NCBI GenBank assembly: GCA_038125665.1
Contig: JAYPEI010000001.1
Location: forward strand, 315,283-379,282
DNA from: CAILUG01 sp038125665
Lineage (GTDB): Bacteria; Pseudomonadota; Gammaproteobacteria; Pseudomonadales; Pseudohongiellaceae
Reading direction: 5' to 3'
Length of the DNA: 64,000 nt
Both the position numbers and the translations under genes were made by a program. Under the pieces are notes generated by a model. That model saw only the letters and a list, made by a program, of their open reading frames with translations, did no database searches and was not told the DNA's origin. Shown piece after piece: positions 36,556 to 45,590 of this stretch; the stretch's first letter is position 1, and each line of letters begins with the position of its first letter.

Positions 36556-37749
36556 TTAGCCAATAACAGCCTTGATTGATGCTGCTAGATAGCTCAAGTT
36601 TTTCTGATTAATGCCAGCTACGTTAATACGACTAGAACCAACTAAATAGATACTGAACTCATTAATCAATCTCTGTACCTGCTCTACTGTTAAGCCTAGA
36701 AAGGAGAACATTCCCTTCTCTTTTTCTATGAACGAGAAATCACGATCAACTCCCTGTGCTTTTAGTTCTGTAACCAACTGTGATCGCAAACCGTTAATAC
36801 GATCCCTCATGACAGTAAGCTCTGCATCCCAGCTCTCATATAACTTAGCATCCTCAAGAATCATACCTGCAATGGCGGCACCATGAGCCGGTGGAACAGA
36901 GTACATTTCTCGCGCCGCGGATACCACTTGTGTTTGTATTGCGACCGTACGCTCACTATTTTCTCCGATCACGGTTGTAGCACCTGTCCTTTCACGATAA
37001 AGACCAAAGTTTTTCGACAAAGAACTAGCAATGATCACTTCAGGTAGACGTGCCGCAAGCAGGCGCAGTCCTGCAGCATCTACATCCAAGCCATCACCTA
37101 AGCCTTGATAGGCTATATCGATAAATGGGATAAATCCGCGCTGCTCTGCAAGTTCAGCTACGGCTTGCCACTGTGATTCATTTAAATCTGCACCACAAGG
37201 GTTATGGCAACATCCGTGCAATAAAACAAGGTCATCTCTTCCAGCAGCTTTCAGCTTTTCCATCATCGCATCAAATTTGATGCTGTGTGAGCTGTAGTCG
37301 TAATAAGGATAATTTTCAACTTTTAGACCGGCCGACCCCAGCAAAGGTATATGATTGTTCCATGTAGGGTCAGACACCAATATACGAGTGCCTGGTCGGT
37401 TGCGGTTAACAAACTCTGCTGCCAGCCTAAGAGCTCCTGATCCACCGGGTGCCAAGGTAATAGCTGCTCGCTTTTCTGCGATGACGGCATGATCTTTTCC
37501 TAAAAGTAACTGAAGAGTTTGTTGTAAGAAATTCTCAGGGCCAGCCTGTGCTATGTAGGATTTAGAATCCTCATGCTCCCACAGTTTTTGTTCGGCAACT
37601 TTCACCGCTCGCATCACAGGACAGTTGCCTTCTTCATCCTTATAAATACCTACACCCAAATCAACTTTGTTTGAGTTAGTGTCATTTTTATAGGCTGTAG
37701 AAAGGCCAAGGATAGGATCAGGGGGGCGCTTTTCAATAGACTGAAACAT
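36556..37749 (-). CDS. Aromatic/aspartate aminotransferase (class I, PLP)
   Basis: 397-aa class I aminotransferase of the AspC/TyrB type, transferring amino groups between aspartate or aromatic amino acids and 2-oxoglutarate. Motifs are VDLGVGIYKDEEGNCPVMRAV, the PLP-binding lysine in SLSKNFGLYRERTG, HGCCHNPCGADL, and the C-terminal substrate arginine in SSRINVAGI. The length matches E. coli AspC/TyrB (396-397). Sequence alone does not separate AspC from TyrB specificity. A TATAAT box and an overlapping hairpin lie about 20-60 bp upstream of ATG 37749. Confidence 0.93.
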   Translation of the reverse strand: MFQSIEKRPPDPILGLSTAYKNDTNSNKVDLGVGIYKDEEGNCPVMRAVKVAEQKLWEHEDSKSYIAQAGPENFLQQTLQLLLGKDHAVIAEKRAAITLAPGGSGALRLAAEFVNRNRPGTRILVSDPTWNNHIPLLGSAGLKVENYPYYDYSSHSIKFDAMMEKLKAAGRDDLVLLHGCCHNPCGADLNESQWQAVAELAEQRGFIPFIDIAYQGLGDGLDVDAAGLRLLAARLPEVIIASSLSKNFGLYRERTGATTVIGENSERTVAIQTQVVSAAREMYSVPPAHGAAIAGMILEDAKLYESWDAELTVMRDRINGLRSQLVTELKAQGVDRDFSFIEKEKGMFSFLGLTVEQVQRLINEFSIYLVGSSRINVAGINQKNLSYLAASIKAVIG

Positions 37750-37770
37750 AAGTTAGACCAATATGAGAAT

Positions 37771-37805
37771 TAAATAAAAATAGCCCTTTTCTAGGCGGGG
37801 CTATT
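37771..37805 (-). terminator. Hairpin plus T-tract upstream of the aminotransferase
   Basis: On the minus strand AATAGCCC (37805-37798) pairs with GGGCTATT (37786-37779) and is followed by a TTTTTATTTA tract, the form of an intrinsic terminator. It would end transcripts from the DUF2452 gene (stop at 37932). Its 5' arm overlaps the -10 box of the aminotransferase promoter. Confidence 0.65.
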
Positions 37806-37808
37806 ATA
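37803..37808 (-). promoter_or_regulatory. TATAAT -10 box for the aminotransferase
   Basis: Perfect TATAAT on the minus strand, about 55 bp upstream of the aminotransferase ATG at 37749. No -35 at canonical spacing is strong: TTGAAA is 22 bp away and TGATTC 16 bp. The box is inside the 5' arm of the terminator-like hairpin. Confidence 0.5.
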
Positions 37809-37931
37809 CGGGTTTCCCGGCCGTGAATCATTTCAAAATAAAAAAATTCTTCTCAGGATGGAAAGTTCTCAAGCAATAAGCTTAATGCCTCTGGATAACA
37901 CCTCAAATCGGTTGCTAATGGGTCTCAGTGA

Positions 37932-38513
37932 TTAATCTTTCTTTTTCTCGACCTGTGATCCTTGAGTTAATAGTCCCCTAGCCTGCTCATAGCTGAGCTC
38001 ATTAATCCCTGACAAAGCCATGGAGGTAGTTAGAGATTTACCCAAAATGAAGGTCAGGGCCTTACCGTAATACCCTTGATGCTCACTGAAGCTTGGCATG
38101 ACATCCTCAAGTTGCTCCGCTGACTCTAATCTATCCTGTAAAGCTGCTCTGGAACTTTCAATTTCAGCCAATAAGTCTTCGTCATTAGCTGATTCGGCGG
38201 TTAAGCTAAGCGTCCAAGTTCGATCCTGGTGCAGGTTACAGCAGCCTATGCAGTAGCCTGGAGCTTTGCCACTCCATTCGTCTGGCCCCACCAGCAACAA
38301 TCGATAACCTTGCGAGCAGCGGTAGAGCCAATAATCTTGTCCAGGAACGGGGTTAAATCGAAAGTCACTTTGCAGCACAAAAAGTGAGGTAAAGAGTTCC
38401 AATGACACTTGCTCAATCTGTTTCGGCTGTATGTGTACGCGCTCCCAATGCTGCTGCAGTCCTTGTAAAACTGGCACCAGGCCTTTACCTTGGGGGTTCG
38501 GATTGACCGGCAT
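37932..38513 (-). CDS. DUF2452-like protein of unknown function
   Basis: 193-aa soluble protein starting MPVNPNPQGKGLVPVLQGL, with SLELFTSLFVLQSDFRFNPVPGQDYWLY and LLLVGPDEWSG. This is the pattern I associate with the uncharacterised DUF2452 family. No catalytic motif is evident. A run of cysteines (YCIGCCNLH) sits in the middle. It is divergent from the secreted esterase at 38599, and its transcript probably ends at the hairpin 37771-37805. The family assignment is from memory of the motif pattern. Confidence 0.72.
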   Translation of the reverse strand: MPVNPNPQGKGLVPVLQGLQQHWERVHIQPKQIEQVSLELFTSLFVLQSDFRFNPVPGQDYWLYRCSQGYRLLLVGPDEWSGKAPGYCIGCCNLHQDRTWTLSLTAESANDEDLLAEIESSRAALQDRLESAEQLEDVMPSFSEHQGYYGKALTFILGKSLTTSMALSGINELSYEQARGLLTQGSQVEKKKD

Positions 38514-38598
38514 TTTAGATATTCTCCTAACACTGTGTTAGCTTTACTCTTGTTACCACTCCTTACCCAAAGAGGTGAGGCACGTATGACCAAAATTA

Positions 38599-39873
38599 AT
38601 GGCTATAGAGCAACAACATATGAATTCATACAACATTTCCTTAACTTATTTGTCCAAGAACCTTTTCCTGATTTTTTCTAGCAAGCTTACTCAATACTTA
38701 AACCTCATCAGTTCAGAGCCAGCTGATAAAAAATCAAACAGACCACATCGCTTTAACTTCAACGCCAAAGCTTGCTTGGTGGCAATCATAGGCTTGTTAC
38801 CGACATTGCTTCAGGCACAAGGGGCTCCCTCTGTTAAATCGCCCGAAATGGGACAAGACAATCAGTTAATTTTTCGTTTGTACGCACCTCAGGCTGAATC
38901 AGTTGTACTGACAAGCGGTGGTGATTTCCCTCATTTTACTTTTAGTGGCTTACCTCTCTCTAAGGGAAGCGATGGTATCTGGGAGGTATCTGTAGGCCCC
39001 ATGGACCCAGGAGCCTATCGTTATGCTTTTATGGTCGATGGAGTAAGAGTGCTGGATCCTGTTTCCCCTGAACTCTCTGTCAGTAATGAAAACGCGTGGT
39101 CATTAGCTAAAGTAAGTGGCTCATCTTGGATGGACACACTAGATGTCCCTCATGGGGCTGTTGCCAAGGTCACTTACAACTCTAGTGTTCTACGTCGTGA
39201 CCGTCAGATGCATGTCTACACTCCACCAGGATTTGGCCGAGATGGTCGTCGTTACCCTGTGTTCTATCTGTTACACGGAGCATACGACAGTGACAATAGC
39301 TGGAGTACCGTAGGAAGAGCAGGCTTTATCTTAGACAACCTGATTGCCTCTGGAGAAGCAGAACCTATGATAGTAGTGATGCCGCATGGTCACACTGGCC
39401 CGATGATCCGTAATACAGACGGCACCCTACCTCCTACAAAATTTGTTGAAGAATTCACCACAGACATCAAACCCTACATCGAGACCCATTATCCGATTCG
39501 ACTTGATCGTGACTCTACCGCCATCGCGGGTCTATCTATGGGGGGCGCCCAAACCATGGATATCTCTTTTGGAAATATGGAAGAGTATGGTTACGTAGGG
39601 GTCTTTAGTTCAGGCATTTTCAGTATCAACCAAAATGATAGCTGGTACCAAGCACATACTTCAGTCCTGAATAACTCTACATTACGTGACGGACTACACC
39701 TGCTTTGGTATGGTGTAGGTGTAGATGATTTTCTTATCGAAACCACAAGGTCTTCAGTGAAATTATTAGAAGACTCAGGATTTGCTGTCGAATATGAGGA
39801 GACTGCTGGTGGCCATACGTGGATAGTATGGCGGGAATATTTACACCATTTTGCATCAAGGCTCTTTAAATAG
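38599..39873 (+). CDS. Secreted esterase, CBM48-like domain plus Esterase_D fold
   Basis: 424-aa (longest frame) exported alpha/beta-hydrolase. After a hydrophobic signal (ACLVAIIGLLPTLLQAQ, ending near residue 74) comes an E-set/CBM48-like domain (FRLYAPQAESVVLTSGGDFP, GAYRYAFMVDGVRVLDP). The esterase domain has YPVFYLLHGAYDSDNSW, the nucleophile elbow GLSMGG and the catalytic His in GGHTW. This layout is shared with feruloyl and enterochelin-type esterases, possibly removing ester groups from polysaccharides. The start is uncertain: the region before the signal peptide is unusually long (about 55 residues) and has no clear ribosome site, and no ATG/GTG lies closer to the signal. Confidence 0.87.
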   Translation: MAIEQQHMNSYNISLTYLSKNLFLIFSSKLTQYLNLISSEPADKKSNRPHRFNFNAKACLVAIIGLLPTLLQAQGAPSVKSPEMGQDNQLIFRLYAPQAESVVLTSGGDFPHFTFSGLPLSKGSDGIWEVSVGPMDPGAYRYAFMVDGVRVLDPVSPELSVSNENAWSLAKVSGSSWMDTLDVPHGAVAKVTYNSSVLRRDRQMHVYTPPGFGRDGRRYPVFYLLHGAYDSDNSWSTVGRAGFILDNLIASGEAEPMIVVMPHGHTGPMIRNTDGTLPPTKFVEEFTTDIKPYIETHYPIRLDRDSTAIAGLSMGGAQTMDISFGNMEEYGYVGVFSSGIFSINQNDSWYQAHTSVLNNSTLRDGLHLLWYGVGVDDFLIETTRSSVKLLEDSGFAVEYEETAGGHTWIVWREYLHHFASRLFK

Positions 39874-39929
39874 ACAATCCAATTCTCTATAAAAATACAG
39901 ACCTTATTAACAAGAGACTCAACCTGAAC

Positions 39930-40421
39930 TTATGGCTTGAGTTCCTTGTTCATTCTTTCTACTTTTTTCTTGAGCCCTTTTTTGAAACTTTCAAGTCGGC
40001 GTGCGATTGTACTGTCTGATGTACCTATGATTTGAGCCGCTAAAATACCAGCGTTACGCGCACCGTTGAGAGCCACAGTGGCCACGGGGACTCCTGTAGG
40101 CATCTGCAAAATTGACAATACGGAGTCCCATCCGTCTATAGAATTACTCGATAGCACAGGCACCCCAATAACAGGAAGAGAAGTCATGGAGGCCACCATA
40201 CCAGGCAAATGAGCCGCCCCCCCCGCTCCAGCTATGATGATCTTTAAGCCACGACGACGAGCACTTGAAGCATAGTCCATCATTCTTTCTGGCGTACGAT
40301 GTGCAGACACAACTTCAATTTCAGCCTCAACTCCAAACTCTTGAAGTGCAACTAGAGCATCTTGCATAACGGTTAAATCCGAGGAAGACCCCATAATAAT
40401 GCCAACTTTTGCTCTGCTCAT
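39930..40421 (-). CDS. purE: N5-carboxyaminoimidazole ribonucleotide mutase
   Basis: 163-aa PurE, converting N5-CAIR to CAIR in purine synthesis. The signature GSSSDLTVMQDA and the active-site loops VSAHRTPERMMDYA and GAGGAAHLPGMVASMT are present, as is LPVIGVPVL. The length is typical of class I PurE. The ATG at 40421 lies 25 bp downstream of the purK stop (40447), giving the usual purK-purE operon, here with purK first. Confidence 0.97.
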   Translation of the reverse strand: MSRAKVGIIMGSSSDLTVMQDALVALQEFGVEAEIEVVSAHRTPERMMDYASSARRRGLKIIIAGAGGAAHLPGMVASMTSLPVIGVPVLSSNSIDGWDSVLSILQMPTGVPVATVALNGARNAGILAAQIIGTSDSTIARRLESFKKGLKKKVERMNKELKP

Positions 40422-40446
40422 AGCATTGCTCCTGTATTACAACTGC

Positions 40447-41592
40447 TCAGATTGCCTCGACTGAAAGCAGTTGTTTAATTAATTTAACCTTACCTAAAAG
40501 TACTTCTTGAGAGTCTGCTAGCACAGTTACATGCCCCATTTTTCGTGCTGGACGAGTTTCTGACTTTCCATAAAGGTGTACATGTACATCCGAAAGAGCT
40601 AGAACTTCATCAAGACCCTGATAAAGCACTGGCCCGCTATGACCCACAGCTCCAATCAAGTTCACCATGGCCGATGCTTGATTCATGGTAGTCTCTCCTA
40701 AAGGTAAGCCTAGTATAGCGCGTAAATGTTGTGAGTACTGAGAACTAACATTGGCCTCAATAGTCTGATGGCCAGAATTGTGTGGGCGTGGAGCAATCTC
40801 GTTAACAAGCACTTCGCCACTTTTAGTGACAAACATTTCTACAGCTAAAACTCCCACTATGCCTAGTTTTTCACAAACTTTTCGAGCAAGATCCTGCGCG
40901 AGATTTTCTATTTCTTTGCTTACCCTGGCTGGACACAATAAATAATCCACTAGATGATGCTCTGGATGAAAAACACACTCCACTGCTGGGAAAGACTTTA
41001 TTTCTCCAATCGTTGAGCGAGCAACAATGACCGATAACTCACAGGCAAAATCTATCGTTTTTTCTAGTAAACCAGGGGCGTCAAAGCCTTTATCAATATC
41101 AGCAGTTGAGTTAAGCCTGACTACTCCACCACCATCATAGCCACCGACACCCACTTTATTGAAAGCTGGAAGAAATGTTTTTTTCTCACGTATTTCTTCC
41201 AAATTATCAACTAAGACAAAATCTGCTGTGGGTATTTTGTTCTCACGATACCAGTTTTTTTGAAGACGCTTATCTTTGATTATTGCAAGTAATTCAGGCT
41301 GTGGGTAAACATGCTTACCTTCCGCCTGTAACGCATATAGCGCATCAACATTAACATTTTCAATTTCAATGGTAAGCAAATCAACGCTGCGGCCAAAAGC
41401 CATCAACGTATCGAAGTCTTGAAGTGAGCCTTGCTGAAAACGAGTTGCAAGTGATGAACACGGTGCATTAGCTGCAGGGTCGAGAACGGCAGTACTTACA
41501 TTTAAGTCTATACAGGGTTGCATAAGCATTCGGCCAAGCTGGCCTCCACCTAATATGCCCAAGGTAAAGTCTCGATAGAAAGGTAGTGCCAA
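40447..41592 (-). CDS. purK: 5-(carboxyamino)imidazole ribonucleotide synthase
   Basis: 381-aa ATP-grasp enzyme that makes N5-CAIR from AIR, bicarbonate and ATP. Visible motifs are LGGGQLGRML at the N-terminus, FNKVGVGGYDGGGVVRL, CELSVIVARS, GVLAVEMFVTKSGEVLVNEIAPRPHNSGH and NLIGAVG. The length is slightly above E. coli PurK (355). It is the first gene of the purK-purE pair and hands its unstable product to PurE. The start at 41592 (MALPFYRDFTLGILGGGQLGRM) fits the fold. Confidence 0.97.
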   Translation of the reverse strand: MALPFYRDFTLGILGGGQLGRMLMQPCIDLNVSTAVLDPAANAPCSSLATRFQQGSLQDFDTLMAFGRSVDLLTIEIENVNVDALYALQAEGKHVYPQPELLAIIKDKRLQKNWYRENKIPTADFVLVDNLEEIREKKTFLPAFNKVGVGGYDGGGVVRLNSTADIDKGFDAPGLLEKTIDFACELSVIVARSTIGEIKSFPAVECVFHPEHHLVDYLLCPARVSKEIENLAQDLARKVCEKLGIVGVLAVEMFVTKSGEVLVNEIAPRPHNSGHQTIEANVSSQYSQHLRAILGLPLGETTMNQASAMVNLIGAVGHSGPVLYQGLDEVLALSDVHVHLYGKSETRPARKMGHVTVLADSQEVLLGKVKLIKQLLSVEAI

Positions 41593-41681
41593 AACGAATC
41601 ACTCCGTAAAAGCGCGGGATTTTACCATTGCTTTTGGGGAAGATAAAACCTTAATCATTCAATAATTATTACTTGCACGCA

Positions 41682-42668
41682 TCAGAGTTTGAGTCGAAAT
41701 AAGGCTCGATTCTCGTTAGCAATCAATAAGGTGTGCTCATCTACCCAAGTGATTGCTTCGCATTGTTCTATTATCTCTGGGTTCAGCGGAATACTCCGTG
41801 AAGGCGCTGAGAGCCACTTATCACCTTCTGTAGGCTTTGAAAATAACCATACTTCATGATATGTGAGTACCGCCAGTGTTTGTCCAGAGGGGGAAAGCTC
41901 AGCCCCTGTTGGTGCCACAATATCTGGAAATACGTCTACCAGCACTAATGTATTTTCTCTATCTGTATAACGAGTATCCAGTCGGTAGAGTTTCGCACCG
42001 GGCTCCCAACCTCGAAGACCCGCAAGTTTTCTATGCTTTGTTATGACATAGAGTTTGCTATCGTCAACGAACAAGCTTTCTGCATCAAAATGCCAGTCTT
42101 TAGGTGGAAAAGTCTCTTGATCCGGATAGCGTATTGATAGAGGAAAAATCACCGCTGAACGTGTCGAGGCAGTTGCATCTATTTCGCTAACAGCATAAAT
42201 CTTGAGATCCTCTCGGTTGTTACGGTTGTTACCTATATCTCCAATGTAGAGATAGTTTTCATCTGCCGCGATATCCTCCCAGTCGATATGATCTGCATTA
42301 AGCACCGGAAAACCTTGCCAAGGCTTTAACCCTTCCACTGGTTTTTCACCATAGTATGAGAATCTGGAGTATGTTGGGAGAATGGGAGTTCCATCGCCGC
42401 GTATGGCGAAAATTCTAGCTGTATCTCCACTATCGTTATGTATCCAATAGGTATCTGGATACCTTCGACTCTTTACAATACCCGATATTTCGTCTAATCC
42501 ATCACCTGAAAACTGATGGATCAACTCAAGTGTGGGTGGATTTTGCGTTATTTCATACCCAGTATTGTCTTCTGCCTGAGCATAGATACTCTTCGCGGCA
42601 ATGATACTTGAACAACTGAAAGTAAAAATCGTACTGCATGAGAATGTCAAAAATGAGATTAATTTCAC
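41682..42668 (-). CDS. Exported beta-propeller-like protein of unknown function
   Basis: About 328-aa secreted protein. GTG 42668 begins a signal peptide (KLISFLTFSCSTIFTFS…SIYAQA|ED). The longest frame starts 16 codons earlier at TTG 42716 with non-signal-like residues, so the GTG is preferred. Repeated beta-strand units contain EISGIVKSRRYPDTYWIHNDSGD, WEDIAADENYLYIGDIGNNRNNRE, DAESLFVDDSKLYVITK and PTGAELSPSGQTLAVLTY, the look of a propeller related to phytase- or esterase-like secreted proteins. No catalytic set is identifiable. It stands alone after purK. Confidence 0.75.
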   Translation of the reverse strand: MKLISFLTFSCSTIFTFSCSSIIAAKSIYAQAEDNTGYEITQNPPTLELIHQFSGDGLDEISGIVKSRRYPDTYWIHNDSGDTARIFAIRGDGTPILPTYSRFSYYGEKPVEGLKPWQGFPVLNADHIDWEDIAADENYLYIGDIGNNRNNREDLKIYAVSEIDATASTRSAVIFPLSIRYPDQETFPPKDWHFDAESLFVDDSKLYVITKHRKLAGLRGWEPGAKLYRLDTRYTDRENTLVLVDVFPDIVAPTGAELSPSGQTLAVLTYHEVWLFSKPTEGDKWLSAPSRSIPLNPEIIEQCEAITWVDEHTLLIANENRALFRLKL

Positions 42669-43002
42669 GTAGGAATACTCTTTTAAAGAATTAACATTGG
42701 TAGTATCCCAAAGCAACTATACTATTAAAAGTACATTCACCTGAAGATTGACAAACTTGGATCGAGATGTGGGCCAGCACAGCATCAGTAGTAGCTAAAT
42801 TGATGACAGTGAGATTTACATGAAGTGGCTAACATATATCTTCTCTATTTTTTTAAAGAGATGTAGACGAAGTGTTTTCGCCACATGACTTAACCAAGGT
42901 CTGTTAGAAAGGGGTAAGATAACACATGTAGCCATCACCGATACTAGTAAGTCAAGATAGCAGAAATCTTTGGCATAGTGGGTAGTAGAGAATTGTGCTG
43001 GA
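42669..43002. other. Intergenic region between the exported propeller gene and the TetR gene
   Basis: About 330 bp without a recognisable gene. It should hold the promoter of the minus-strand propeller gene and the 3' flank of the TetR gene. A 22-codon frame (42820-42888, plus strand) exists but has no support. No clear terminator, repeat or operator was seen. Confidence 0.5.
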
Positions 43003-43653
43003 TCAAGCTCTTAAAGCGCGCAACATGAAATCTATATGCATTCTAGCATAGGAATTTAATTCTAGCGGGGCAAGACCACCGAACTGTAGGTTCCAAATAA
43101 CACTATTCATCGCGGGCGCCATCAGTAATTGCGTTGCGATGTCCAAGGCATCGGCACGGAATTCACCACTATCTATACCACGCTGCAGGATGGTTGAGAG
43201 TATGGCTTGAGAAGGTTTGACCATTTCATTAAAGAAGAATTCAGTGAGCTTAGGAAAGCGAACAGTTTCGCCCATTATCATCATCATTAACTCGGGCACT
43301 TTATCGTTCTGCATAAAAGAATAAACGTTAGCGAAATGTTCACATAACAATTCCTCAGCAGAACCAGAAAAATTAGCCAAGTTTTGTTGCGCGATATCTC
43401 TGCCCGGCAACAAAGTCTTCCTGACTACTTCCTCAAACAAACTTTCTTTACTTTGGAAATACAAGTAAATAGTCCCTTTACCAATACCAGCCCGATCTGC
43501 CACATCATCCAGTTTAGCTGAAGTAAAACCTTGCGCTGTAAACTCTTCAAGAGCCGCATCAATAATAGCATTTCGTCTAGCCTCTTTTTGCAGCTCACGC
43601 TTTCCGACAGCGATCGGAGAAGAAGCAGAATTAATTACCAGAGCTTCTTGCAT
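43003..43653 (-). CDS. TetR-family transcriptional regulator
   Basis: 216-aa one-component regulator. The N-terminal TetR helix-turn-helix is RRNAIIDAALEEFTAQGFTSAKLDDVADRAGIGKGTIYLYFQSKESLFEEVV, an almost ideal family sequence at about residues 27-78. The C-terminal helical domain resembles the AcrR/TetR_C group. The ligand is unknown. ATG 43653 is preferred because AGGAAA lies 7 bases upstream; the frame continues to 43674. It is downstream of, and co-directional with, the dienelactone hydrolase, hydroxyacid dehydrogenase and intradiol dioxygenase genes, so it may control that block. Confidence 0.92.
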   Translation of the reverse strand: MQEALVINSASSPIAVGKRELQKEARRNAIIDAALEEFTAQGFTSAKLDDVADRAGIGKGTIYLYFQSKESLFEEVVRKTLLPGRDIAQQNLANFSGSAEELLCEHFANVYSFMQNDKVPELMMMIMGETVRFPKLTEFFFNEMVKPSQAILSTILQRGIDSGEFRADALDIATQLLMAPAMNSVIWNLQFGGLAPLELNSYARMHIDFMLRALRA

Positions 43654-43736
43654 AAATTTTCCTAATTTGTACACATTGAAAGTTTAGGTGCGCTAGCCCC
43701 GTGGGTCAAGCCGTCCACTTCTATAGTGTCAATTAG

Positions 43737-44516
43737 TTATCTGACAGCGCCACAGCCAACATTTTCATTCAGGAAATTCAATAACTTACTCCAGGCATCA
43801 TCGCTGGCAATAGCATTAAAACGCTCTTCTGAACAGAAGTTTTGAAAAGCATGTCCTGCCTGTTCATAGCGATGAATTTCAAAACTGACTCCAGCTTCAT
43901 TCAGTGCGGTAGCGTAAGCATCTACATCATTGGGCGAGGGATTAGTATCTTCATTACCGTAGAAGCCGATAACTGGACAATTAATCGAAGCTGTTAATTG
44001 CAATGGGGACTTATCGACTTTACCCATAGCTTTATTAATATTCCCGCCATAAAAAGTACATAGAGCTGCCAGCCCAGGCAGATTACACGCACCAAGCCAC
44101 GACACACGACCGCCCCAACAATGTCCCACTAAAGCAATACGCTGATTATCAATTTTAGCCTCTTTCAGCATCCATTGGTGTGTTACCTCTAAGTCAGCGA
44201 GAGTCCAGTCATCCCTGCTGTTCAGACGTTTCTCATTCATATCCATTTCACGAGGCCACCAATGAAAAAGGAATGGCACCACCACAACATAGCCAGCCTC
44301 AGCTAATCGCTGTGCTGTCTGTGTAGTAAAAGGATCGCTTTGCAATCCTGCATGAGCTACTGGCAGATGTTGACAAAGTATAATACCTGGTAGGAGCTTA
44401 TCTTCAGACTCAGACTCGTCAGGTAATGGACGATAAACTAAGATCTCCATAGAAGAGTGTAAGACGGGAAGTTCTAAGCAAGAGCAAATCGTTTTCGAAG
44501 TTTGGTTAGTCGACAC
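43737..44516 (-). CDS. Dienelactone hydrolase family protein
   Basis: 259-aa alpha/beta-hydrolase of the DLH family. The nucleophile is Cys133 in GHCWGGRVSW. The acid lies in GFYGNEDTNPSPND and the His in AGHAFQNF, forming a Cys-Asp-His triad as in carboxymethylenebutenolidase. True dienelactone hydrolases turn the lactone formed after intradiol cleavage of chlorocatechols into maleylacetate. The presence of an intradiol dioxygenase two genes upstream makes an aromatic-catabolic role plausible, but many DLH relatives have other substrates. Confidence 0.88.
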   Translation of the reverse strand: MSTNQTSKTICSCLELPVLHSSMEILVYRPLPDESESEDKLLPGIILCQHLPVAHAGLQSDPFTTQTAQRLAEAGYVVVVPFLFHWWPREMDMNEKRLNSRDDWTLADLEVTHQWMLKEAKIDNQRIALVGHCWGGRVSWLGACNLPGLAALCTFYGGNINKAMGKVDKSPLQLTASINCPVIGFYGNEDTNPSPNDVDAYATALNEAGVSFEIHRYEQAGHAFQNFCSEERFNAIASDDAWSKLLNFLNENVGCGAVR

Positions 44517-44582
44517 TTGTGATTCTCCAGCGATAGTTTTTCTGCTGATCTCACTAGGAGCCTGCTTACCGGCATTCTATAG

Positions 44583-45566
44583 TTAATCAAGCTCAGACAA
44601 TGGAACAATATTAAGTAATTCTTCTCCAAGCATACTGCGCTCAAGATTTTTCAAAAATAACTCATCACTTCGCCTAAGCATGCCTGATCCTAAATTAGAA
44701 CTATGAGGTGTAACAATAACCGCAGGGTGTTGCCATAACCATGAGTCGGCGGCTAAGGGTTCTTGTGCGAATACGTCCAGAATAAGTTTGCCAGGTCTTC
44801 CAGAATCCATAACAGCTTTGATACAAGACTCTTCAATTAAATCGCCCCTAGCTACATTAACTAGCAAACAAGAAGGTTTAAGCAAATTGAGGAAGTTAAT
44901 ATCTACCAAGCCTCTAGTGGCTTTATTTGCAGTACAAGCCAATATCACAATATCAGCAGTTGGGAGTACATTAGGTAAATCTCGTAAAGTACAAACATGG
45001 TCAGCTAATCCGTCTTTTTCTTCCTTTCTTCTGATAGCAGTTATACTTACACCAAAAGATCTAGCTCGCAGCGCAATTTCTTGACCGATATGACCAAAAC
45101 CTATTATCACACAGTGCATCCCCGCCAATTCAATAAATGAGCGCTGCTTCCAAACAGCATTATTTTGCTGAATCTTGAGTAACTCATGGTTTTGTAAAGC
45201 TGCCAATATCTGGCCAATGACATACTCTGCAATAGCAGGGGCTTGACTATGATTATTTGTTACTAGTACCCCTTGCTCAATTAAAGACCGGTAAGGCAAC
45301 ATATCTAAGCCAGTATTTATAGTATGAAGCCATGAGGGAGGAGTTTTTTTTAGCAAATTAAAGTAATCATGAAGCTGTTTTGATTTAAAAAGCTCCGCAT
45401 GGATCCAAGCGAAATCAGGCGCTATGCTCCCAGCAGGTATGATTCCCCCATCAAAAGTTAGACTTCCATCAACCTCTAGTAGGGCTATTTCAAGCTTTGG
45501 GGCAATTTTTTTGATTAACGATTCAAGCCTTTCATAAGAAGGCTTGTAATACAAAGCACTAGGCAT
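44583..45566 (-). CDS. D-isomer-specific 2-hydroxyacid dehydrogenase
   Basis: 327-aa NAD-dependent dehydrogenase. The N-terminal catalytic part is divergent. The NAD domain has VIIGFGHIGQEIALRARSFG at about residues 150-170, followed by VNVARGDLIEE (catalytic Arg), LDVFAQEPL (Glu) and VTPHSS (His), which is the complete Arg-Glu-His set. It interconverts a 2-oxoacid and a D-2-hydroxyacid, and the substrate cannot be named. It lies between the intradiol dioxygenase (24 bp) and the dienelactone hydrolase (66 bp) on the same strand, so it is probably co-transcribed and may reduce a 2-oxoacid made by the same route. Confidence 0.9.
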   Translation of the reverse strand: MPSALYYKPSYERLESLIKKIAPKLEIALLEVDGSLTFDGGIIPAGSIAPDFAWIHAELFKSKQLHDYFNLLKKTPPSWLHTINTGLDMLPYRSLIEQGVLVTNNHSQAPAIAEYVIGQILAALQNHELLKIQQNNAVWKQRSFIELAGMHCVIIGFGHIGQEIALRARSFGVSITAIRRKEEKDGLADHVCTLRDLPNVLPTADIVILACTANKATRGLVDINFLNLLKPSCLLVNVARGDLIEESCIKAVMDSGRPGKLILDVFAQEPLAADSWLWQHPAVIVTPHSSNLGSGMLRRSDELFLKNLERSMLGEELLNIVPLSELD

Positions 45567-45590
45567 AATTCTATCCTACTTGGACAATTC

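Noticed and set aside
42820..42888. 22-codon frame in the gap before the TetR gene
   Set aside because: It has a hydrophobic, basic product like a small membrane peptide, but no clear Shine-Dalgarno and nothing to separate it from chance.
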